DNA of 26,843 nucleotides from JAQGMJ01 sp036271855 (lineage in GTDB: Bacteria; Pseudomonadota; Gammaproteobacteria; Burkholderiales; JAEUOS01), in assembly GCA_036271855.1 (NCBI GenBank), contig DATAZV010000379.1, forward strand, positions 1 through 26,843. The letters are read 5' to 3'. Positions 21,687 through 26,843 of this stretch are shown here, one piece after another (the first letter of the stretch is position 1; each line of letters starts with the position of its first letter). A program made the translations under genes and the position numbers. The notes beneath the pieces are model-generated. The model was not told where the DNA came from. It was given only the letters and a program-made list of their open reading frames with translations, and did not search any database.

Positions 21687-23573
21687 ATGGCTCTGCTGCA
21701 AATCTCCGAACCTGGCCTTTCCACCGCGCCGCACCAGCATCGCATGGCGGTGGGCATCGACCTGGGCACCACCAATTCGCTGGTCGCCACCGTCAAGAGC
21801 GGCGCCGCCGCCGTATTGCCGGACATCACCGGGAGGCCGCTGCTGCCCTCGGTGGTCCGCTACGACACGCACGGGGTCAACTCCACCGGCTATGCCGCGC
21901 AATCGCAGCAGGTAAGCGACCCGCGCAACACCATCGCCTCGGTCAAGCGCTTCATGGGGCGGGGCCTGGCCGATATTCGCATCACCTATGGCGAAAAGTT
22001 GCCCTACGATTTTGTCGATGCGCCCGGCATGGTCAGCCTCAACACCGCCGCCGGCATCAAGAGCCCGGTGGAAGTCTCCGCCGACATCCTTGCTGCCCTG
22101 AAGGCGCGCGCCGAGGAATCGATGTTCGGCAATGACGGCGGCGAGCTGGTCGGCGCGGTGATTACCGTGCCCGCGTATTTCGACGATGCCCAGCGCCAGG
22201 CGACCAAGGACGCCGCCAAACTTGCCGGCATCAACGTGCTGCGCCTGCTCAACGAACCCACCGCCGCGGCCATCGCCTACGGCCTGGACAACGCCGCCGA
22301 AGGCATTTATGCCGTCTATGACCTGGGCGGTGGCACTTTCGACATTTCCATTCTCAAGCTCTCCCGGGGTGTGTTCGAGGTGCTGGCCACCGGCGGCGAT
22401 TCCGCGCTGGGCGGCGACGACTTTGACCGCGCGCTGGCCGCTTGGGCCACGCGCGAAGCACGCCTGGCCGACCTGACGCCGGTGCAGGAGCGCCGCCTGC
22501 TGGTGGAGGCGCGTGCCGCCAAGGAACGTTTGTCGCAAGCCGATGCCACTTTTTTCAGCCTGGCCCTGGACTTCGAGCGCACTGCCGGGCTGCACCTGAC
22601 GCGCAAGACCTTCGAGGCGCTGACCGAAAAGCTGTTGAAAAAAACCCTGGTCGCCACCCGCAAAGCGCTGCGTGACGCCGGCCTTTCGGTGGACGAGGTC
22701 AAGGGCGTGGTGCTGGTCGGCGGCGCCACCCGCATGCCGCAGGTGCGCGATGCCGTTGGTACCTTGTTCGGCCAGGCACCGCTGACCAATCTGAATCCGG
22801 ATGAGGTCGTTGCATTGGGCGCGGCGATGCAGGCCAATATGCTGGCCGGCAACCGTGCTCCCGGCGAAGACTGGCTGCTGCTGGATGTGATTCCGCTGTC
22901 CCTGGGCCTGGAAACCATGGGCGGCCTGGCGGAGAAGGTGATTCCGCGCAATTCCACCATCCCCGTGGCGCGCGCGCAGGAGTTCACCACCTTCAAGGAC
23001 GGCCAGACCGCGATGGCGATCCACGTCGTGCAGGGCGAGCGCGAACTGGTGAGCGACTGCCGCTCGCTGGCGCGCTTCGAGTTGCGCGGCATCCCGGCGA
23101 TGGTGGCCGGCGCCGCGCGCATCCGCGTCACCTTCCAGGTCGATGCCGACGGCCTGCTGTCGGTGAGTGCGAAGGAAGCCACCACCGGCGTTGAAGCCGC
23201 CGTCGTGGTCAAGCCTTCCTATGGCCTGGCTGACGACGACATCGCGCGCATGCTCAAAGACTCCTTCGAGCGTGCCGGCGACGACATGCAGCTGCGCGCC
23301 CTGAAAGAGCAGCAGGTGGAGGCCGAACAGATGATCGCCGCCACTACCGCCGCGCTGGCGCAGGACGGCGAGCTGCTCAATGCCGAAGAGCGCGCCGGGA
23401 TCGATGCGCAGATCGAGCAACTCAAACAAGCCAACGCGGGCACCGACCACCGCGCCATCAAGACACTGGTCGACGAAGTCAACCGCGCCACCGAAGAATT
23501 CGCCGCCCGCCGCATGGATCAAAGCATCCGCCGTGCGCTGGCCGGCCGCAAACTGGATGAAGTGAGTTTTTGA
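21687..23573 (+). CDS. hscA: Fe-S assembly chaperone HscA
   Basis: The 628-residue Hsp70-class protein has the nucleotide domain (VGIDLGTTNSLVA, VITVPAYFDDAQRQATKDAA, NEPTAAAIAYGL, YDLGGGTFDIS, VLVGGATRMP), the linker LLDVIPLSLGLE and a substrate domain that recognises the IscU LPPVK motif. ATP hydrolysis drives cluster release from IscU. ATG 21687 is the chosen start; the frame is open further upstream inside hscB, but in another reading frame of that gene. The HscA stop overlaps the fdx start (TGATG), so the two are translationally coupled. Confidence 0.97.
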   Translation: MALLQISEPGLSTAPHQHRMAVGIDLGTTNSLVATVKSGAAAVLPDITGRPLLPSVVRYDTHGVNSTGYAAQSQQVSDPRNTIASVKRFMGRGLADIRITYGEKLPYDFVDAPGMVSLNTAAGIKSPVEVSADILAALKARAEESMFGNDGGELVGAVITVPAYFDDAQRQATKDAAKLAGINVLRLLNEPTAAAIAYGLDNAAEGIYAVYDLGGGTFDISILKLSRGVFEVLATGGDSALGGDDFDRALAAWATREARLADLTPVQERRLLVEARAAKERLSQADATFFSLALDFERTAGLHLTRKTFEALTEKLLKKTLVATRKALRDAGLSVDEVKGVVLVGGATRMPQVRDAVGTLFGQAPLTNLNPDEVVALGAAMQANMLAGNRAPGEDWLLLDVIPLSLGLETMGGLAEKVIPRNSTIPVARAQEFTTFKDGQTAMAIHVVQGERELVSDCRSLARFELRGIPAMVAGAARIRVTFQVDADGLLSVSAKEATTGVEAAVVVKPSYGLADDDIARMLKDSFERAGDDMQLRALKEQQVEAEQMIAATTAALAQDGELLNAEERAGIDAQIEQLKQANAGTDHRAIKTLVDEVNRATEEFAARRMDQSIRRALAGRKLDEVSF

Positions 23574-23917
23574 TGCCGCAAATCGTTGTGTTGCCCCACG
23601 TCGAACTTTGCCCTGAAGGCACGGTGATCGACGCCCCCGCCGGCAAGTCGCTGTGCGACGCCCTGCTAGAACATGGTGTCGATATCGAGCACGCCTGCGA
23701 AAAGTCCTGCGCCTGCACCACCTGTCACGTGGTGGTGCGCGAGGGCTTCAATGCGCTGACACCTTCGGAAGATGACGAGGACGACATGCTCGACAAAGCC
23801 TGGGGCCTGGAGCCGAATTCGCGCCTGTCCTGCCAGGTGATCCTGAACCAGGCGAACCTGACGATAGAGATTCCCCGCTACACCATCAACATGGCCAAGG
23901 AGGGCGGCAAAAAATGA
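23573..23917 (+). CDS. fdx: Isc-type [2Fe-2S] ferredoxin
   Basis: The 114-residue adrenodoxin-type ferredoxin has ligands Cys42, Cys48, Cys51 (HACEKSCACTTC) and Cys87 (RLSCQV), the same positions as E. coli Fdx. It gives electrons for cluster assembly on IscU/IscS. It overlaps hscA by one base and iscX by four (ATGA). Confidence 0.97.
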   Translation: MPQIVVLPHVELCPEGTVIDAPAGKSLCDALLEHGVDIEHACEKSCACTTCHVVVREGFNALTPSEDDEDDMLDKAWGLEPNSRLSCQVILNQANLTIEIPRYTINMAKEGGKK

Positions 23918-24108
23918 AATGGACCGACACCCGCGACATCGCCATCGCCCTGACTGACGCGCACCCCGACGTCGACCCGAAGACGGTGCGCTTCACCGAC
24001 CTGCACAAATGGGTCTGCGCCCTCGAGGGTTTCAGCGACGACCCGAATCGCTCGGGCGAGAAAATCCTCGAAGCAATCCAGATGACCTGGATCGACGAGG
24101 CCGAGTAG
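23914..24108 (+). CDS. iscX: IscX (YfhJ), small Isc accessory protein
   Basis: The 64-residue acidic protein MKWTDTRDIAIALTDAHPDV... contains FTDLHKWVCALEGF and ends ILEAIQMTWIDE, all diagnostic of IscX. IscX binds IscS and iron and modulates the assembly rate. It is the last of the conserved isc genes. Confidence 0.97.
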   Translation: MKWTDTRDIAIALTDAHPDVDPKTVRFTDLHKWVCALEGFSDDPNRSGEKILEAIQMTWIDEAE

Positions 24109-24131
24109 CAGGAGCAGGAGTAAAGCCCGTC

Positions 24132-25103
24132 ATGCCGCACCCCAGCCGCCGCAAGTTTCTCCAACGCTCCGCTGCCGGCCTGGCATTCGCCAGCACCGGC
24201 CCGCTGGCCCGCGCGCAGCAAAAAACCAATGTGATGCTCGCTACCGCCACACCCGGCGGCGGCTTCCCGGTCTACGGCGCCGCCTACGCGGCGGCGATCA
24301 ACCAGGCCGACCCGACACTCAATATCGAGACTCGCAACACCCGCGGCAGCGACGAGAACATTCCCGGCCTGGAGCAGGGCAGGTTCGACTTAGGGCTAGT
24401 GCAGGGCGAGTCCGCCCATGAGGCTTTCGCCGGCATCGGCCGTGCGCCGCTGCAACTGAAAATCGTCGTCGGCATCTACTCCAGCCCCGGCATGTTCGTG
24501 GTGCGCGCCGATAGTCCCTACCATCGCATCGCCGACCTCAAGGGCCAAGCGGTGGCCTTTGGTGCCGCCGGCTCCGGCCTGGTGATCCTCGCGCGCTATG
24601 TGCTCGACGGGATCGGGTTGAAGCAGGATGCGGACTTCAAGGCTGTCTACCTGGAGCGCGCCGGCGACGGCCCGCCGATGGTCAAGGACGGGCGTGTTGC
24701 CGCGCTCTGGGGCGGCGGCTCCGGCTGGCCGGGATTTACCAACATGATGTCCGACCCGGCCGGCGCGCGCCTGATCGCGCCCAGTGAAGAGGAAATCCGC
24801 GCCATCCGCGCCAAATACGATTTCCTCAAGCGCCTGACCATCCCCGCCGGCAGCTACCCCAAGCAGCCGCAGGACATTGTTTCCGTCGGCTCCTGGAGTT
24901 TCATCCTGGCGCGCACCGACTTTCCTGAAGATACCGCCTACCGCCTCACCCGCGCCCTGCACAAGGCGCAGGACACGCTAGGAAAAAGCCTGCCGCAAGC
25001 GCGTGAAAGCCGGGTGGAAAACATCTACGGCGCCGCGCCGCGTCCGGATATGATCCACCCGGGCACGCTGCGTTATCTGAAAGAGATCGGCGCCGTTGCC
25101 TGA
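24132..25103 (+). CDS. TAXI-family TRAP transporter solute-binding protein, Tat-exported
   Basis: The 323-residue protein opens with SRRKFLQRSAAG, a clear twin-arginine motif, followed by a moderately hydrophobic stretch and ARAQQ, the likely cleavage site. So it is exported folded to the periplasm. The mature part shows TAXI-type features: TATPGGGFPVYGAAYAAAIN, ETRNTRGSDENI, LEQGRFDLGLVQGE and GLVILARYVLDGIGL. TAXI proteins are binding components of TRAP transporters, but no DctQ/DctM membrane subunit is nearby. It starts 23 bases after iscX with AGGAG at 24116-24120 and no terminator between, so it is probably cotranscribed with the isc genes, at least in part. The ligand is unknown. Confidence 0.88.
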   Translation: MPHPSRRKFLQRSAAGLAFASTGPLARAQQKTNVMLATATPGGGFPVYGAAYAAAINQADPTLNIETRNTRGSDENIPGLEQGRFDLGLVQGESAHEAFAGIGRAPLQLKIVVGIYSSPGMFVVRADSPYHRIADLKGQAVAFGAAGSGLVILARYVLDGIGLKQDADFKAVYLERAGDGPPMVKDGRVAALWGGGSGWPGFTNMMSDPAGARLIAPSEEEIRAIRAKYDFLKRLTIPAGSYPKQPQDIVSVGSWSFILARTDFPEDTAYRLTRALHKAQDTLGKSLPQARESRVENIYGAAPRPDMIHPGTLRYLKEIGAVA

Positions 25104-25124
25104 TCAACTCGCCTGATCAACCCG
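25099..25124. repeat. 13-bp tandem repeat holding the stop codons of two convergent genes
   Basis: CCTGATCAACTCG (25099-25111) is followed directly by CCTGATCAACCCG (25112-25124), one mismatch. Each has TGATCA, a palindrome that can give TGA on either strand. The TAXI gene ends on TGA in the first copy (25101-25103) and the DMT gene on the complement in the second (25117-25119). Confidence 0.85.
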
Positions 25125-25980
25125 CCAGGCTGATGCCCGCCAGCCCCAGCATCATCAGCGCGGCGGCAGCCAGGCGGCGCACCGTATCGCCTTCCTTGAG
25201 CAGATGGGTGCCGTAGAGCGCGGCGATCAAAATGCTCATCTCCCGCGCCGGCGCGACGTAGGAAAGCGGCGCCATTTTCATCGCATACAAAGTCAGGCCG
25301 TAGGCCAGGGGCGACAGGATGCCGACCGCCAGCACGGCCTTCTTGTCTCGCGCCCAGATCACCCGCAGCATCGGCCGGTCGCGCAGCGCCGCCGGGCTGG
25401 TCATGATCACGCGCATGATGATCGAGCCCCAGTAGTAGATCACCGGCGGCACCAGCAAGGCCACCACCGCCTGGCGGTCCCACACCGTGTAGATGGCGAT
25501 GATCGCGCCGGTGGAAAGTGCGAACAGGGCGCCTTGCGCGCGGGTGCGCAATAGCCGCAGCGGGTTGCCTGAGAGCAGCACCGCGCCCACGCCGATCAGC
25601 AGCGCGCCCACCAGCGCCAGCGGCGCCGGGCGCTCGCCGATCAACAGTACCGCGGCGACGATGGTCAGCAGGGGACCGCTGGCGCGCGCCAGCGGATAGA
25701 CCACCGAAAGGTCGCCGCTGCGATAGCCGCGGTCGAGGAAAATGAAATAGCCGACGTGGATCGCCGCGCTGCCGGCCATCATGCCCAGCGCCAGCGCATC
25801 CGGCCGATAGCCAGTGGTGATGATCATGGCGATGGCCAGCGGCGCGTAGAGCAGCACCTCGATGCTGCCGGCAAGCCAGAAGAACAACGTGCCGCCGCCC
25901 TGGCTTTTTTTCAGGAACAGGTTCCAGGTGGCGTGGCAAAAAGCCGCCAGCAGGACCAGTGCGAGAGCGTAAAGAGGCAT
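25117..25980 (-). CDS. EamA-family (DMT superfamily) transporter
   Basis: The 287-residue protein has about ten hydrophobic segments in two EamA repeats. The first begins ALVLLAAFCHATWNLFLKK, the pattern of DMT exporters, and the second about GALFALSTGAIIAIYTVWDR. The DMT signature LSVVYPLARASGPLL is at the end of the third helix region. The family exports metabolites such as amino acids, or drugs; the substrate is unknown. ATG 25980 gives the expected N-terminus; no clear ribosome site is seen. It lies 17 bases after the upstream gene (25998-26567), so the two are likely cotranscribed. Confidence 0.9.
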   Translation of the reverse strand: MPLYALALVLLAAFCHATWNLFLKKSQGGGTLFFWLAGSIEVLLYAPLAIAMIITTGYRPDALALGMMAGSAAIHVGYFIFLDRGYRSGDLSVVYPLARASGPLLTIVAAVLLIGERPAPLALVGALLIGVGAVLLSGNPLRLLRTRAQGALFALSTGAIIAIYTVWDRQAVVALLVPPVIYYWGSIIMRVIMTSPAALRDRPMLRVIWARDKKAVLAVGILSPLAYGLTLYAMKMAPLSYVAPAREMSILIAALYGTHLLKEGDTVRRLAAAALMMLGLAGISLAG

Positions 25981-25997
25981 GAAATGGGCGGGAACGG

Positions 25998-26567
25998 CTA
26001 GGGCAGGCGCAGCCGTAGCTCGTCCAGCCGGTCGGTGAAGATCAGGGCTTCGTCGAGGTTGAGCTTGGCGCCGCAGGCTGCGGTCGGCTTGATGCGCGCG
26101 CAGTCCTTGTCGTTCACTTGCTCCAAGGAGCTGGCGCTGGCCACAATGGTCTCGAAGCCGCGTCCGTAGAACCCGCCAAAGGCCTCGTTCGCGGCGGTTT
26201 GCGCGCCGGCATCGGGCGCGAAGTAGATCTGGTGGGTGATCATGTGCCTGGCCGAACCCAACGGCCTTTGCGCAACGACGATGCGCCGGTCGGTCCACAG
26301 CACCGTGTGCCGGTGCAGGCGCGGGTAGGACATGATCGCCGCGCGGCCCGTGCGCGGCACGGTGGCGAAGTCGGCTTTGGCGTCGCGCCAGAGTTCGGTC
26401 TCGCCGCTCTCGAGTTGCAGGGTCTCGAGATAGTGGGCCTTGGTGCCGGTGAGGCGATTGGTGATGGCTGCGAACACTACAATGGCGAGCAAGGCGCCGA
26501 CGAACCAGACGAATACCACCCGGATCTCCCGTTGTTGTTGACCGGCGCCGGAAGCGGCCTGATGCAT
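25998..26567 (-). CDS. Hypothetical single-TM protein
   Basis: I do not recognise this 189-residue protein. Residues about 17-36 (VVFVWFVGALLAIVVFAAIT) form one membrane helix near the N-terminus, followed by a soluble domain of about 150 residues. Part of it (residues about 55-110: GETELWRDAKADFATVPRTG, then RHTVLWTDRRIVVAQRPL) looks like the beta-strand pattern of PH/GRAM-like domains, where an amino-acid chain is released from a membrane lipid context. This is only a visual impression. It contains two Cys, in DKDCARIK and TAACGAKL. It is the first gene of a likely two-gene unit with the DMT transporter. Confidence 0.72.
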   Translation of the reverse strand: MHQAASGAGQQQREIRVVFVWFVGALLAIVVFAAITNRLTGTKAHYLETLQLESGETELWRDAKADFATVPRTGRAAIMSYPRLHRHTVLWTDRRIVVAQRPLGSARHMITHQIYFAPDAGAQTAANEAFGGFYGRGFETIVASASSLEQVNDKDCARIKPTAACGAKLNLDEALIFTDRLDELRLRLP

Positions 26568-26704
26568 CGACCAGCCCCGGCGCCCGAGACTCTAGCATGG
26601 CCAAAAGTTGTGGCGGAACATGGGCAATAAGCGGGCAAAGCGCGGGAATTTTAGTGGCGGCGTGCGCTCCAATGCCATGTACTTCGTTGATTGAAAGAAC
26701 AACA

Positions 26705-26843
26705 ATGCGTTTTCGCCGTACCTTCTCCTTTCTTTCGGGATGCCTGCTGCTCCTGGCCACGGCTGCCAGCGCCCAGGAAATTCATTCGGAAAAGCAGGAC
26801 TTCCGGGTGGTCACGCTGACCCGTGTGCTGGACCATCCCTGGG
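26705..26843 (+). CDS. PQQ-dependent sugar (aldose) dehydrogenase, 3' end missing
   Basis: Only 46 codons lie in the window. ATG 26705 starts a signal peptide (FLSGCLLLLATAASAQ, cleavage after ASA likely). It is followed by FRVVTLTRVLDHPWG, the first strand of the soluble aldose/glucose-sorbosone dehydrogenase beta-propeller (YliI-like), where LDHPW is strongly conserved. The enzyme would oxidise sugars in the periplasm with PQQ. The assignment rests on this short segment. The Cys in the signal region (LSGC) also fits a lipobox, so lipid attachment is an alternative. GAAAGAA upstream is a weak ribosome site. Confidence 0.72.
   Translation, partial: MRFRRTFSFLSGCLLLLATAASAQEIHSEKQDFRVVTLTRVLDHPW

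Noticed and set aside
21540..23522. A 660-codon frame antisense to hscA
   Set aside because: It is a shadow of a canonical HscA gene; no motif, start signal or neighbour supports it.

Overview
The window looks like ordinary core chromosome of a GC-rich betaproteobacterium, most likely Burkholderiales. The reasons are two Bug-family (TctC-type) periplasmic receptors, a HU / tRNA-Val / tRNA-Asp / PpiD block, the order iscR-iscS-iscU-iscA-hscB-hscA-fdx-iscX, and a divergent arylesterase/YbbA pair. A placement near Oxalobacteraceae is possible, but it is only an impression from protein similarity recalled by eye. I see no insertion sequence, prophage, CRISPR array or rRNA.

Layout. Positions 1-956 hold the 3' part of a D-2-hydroxyacid dehydrogenase. 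Positions 1181-3886 carry HU, tRNA-Val(UAC), tRNA-Asp(GUC), a terminator, the PpiD-like membrane-anchored foldase and a very large palindromic terminator. Positions 3900-6140 are a compact selenium module: selU (-) and selD (+), divergent with 16 bases between start codons. Positions 6157-7800 hold a small Pro-rich ORF, a TesA-like esterase (-) and a YbbA-like ABC ATPase (+) whose 5' ends overlap. Positions 7801-8293 lie between two convergent genes, hold no convincing gene and contain a diverged tandem repeat. Positions 8294-11481 (-) are a likely operon of two duplicated Bug receptors and an FMN 2-hydroxyacid oxidoreductase. Positions 11616-16292 carry a two-TM protein, a YigB-like HAD phosphatase, a membrane-anchored glutamate-synthase-domain protein, and a divergent SDR/LysR pair. 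Positions 16347-17966 (-) are the NAD(P)HX repair enzyme. An AT-rich island leads into the complete isc operon (18332-24108), followed 23 bases later by a Tat-exported TAXI-type binding protein. A DMT transporter, a one-TM protein and the start of a PQQ-type sugar dehydrogenase close the window.

How the genes work together. The isc genes form one Fe-S assembly pathway: IscS supplies sulfur, IscU is the scaffold, HscA/HscB release the cluster, Fdx donates electrons and IscR gives feedback through a well-matched type 1 site over its own promoter. SelD makes selenophosphate, which SelU uses to install 2-selenouridine in tRNA. The Bug receptors and the hydroxyacid oxidoreductase probably serve uptake and oxidation of an organic acid.

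I found no clearly new multi-gene system. The points most worth checking are the enlarged cluster loop in IscR, the repeat-bearing gap at 7801-8293, the AT-rich island before iscR, the duplicated receptor genes with a shared upstream element, and several overlapping or palindromic gene junctions.
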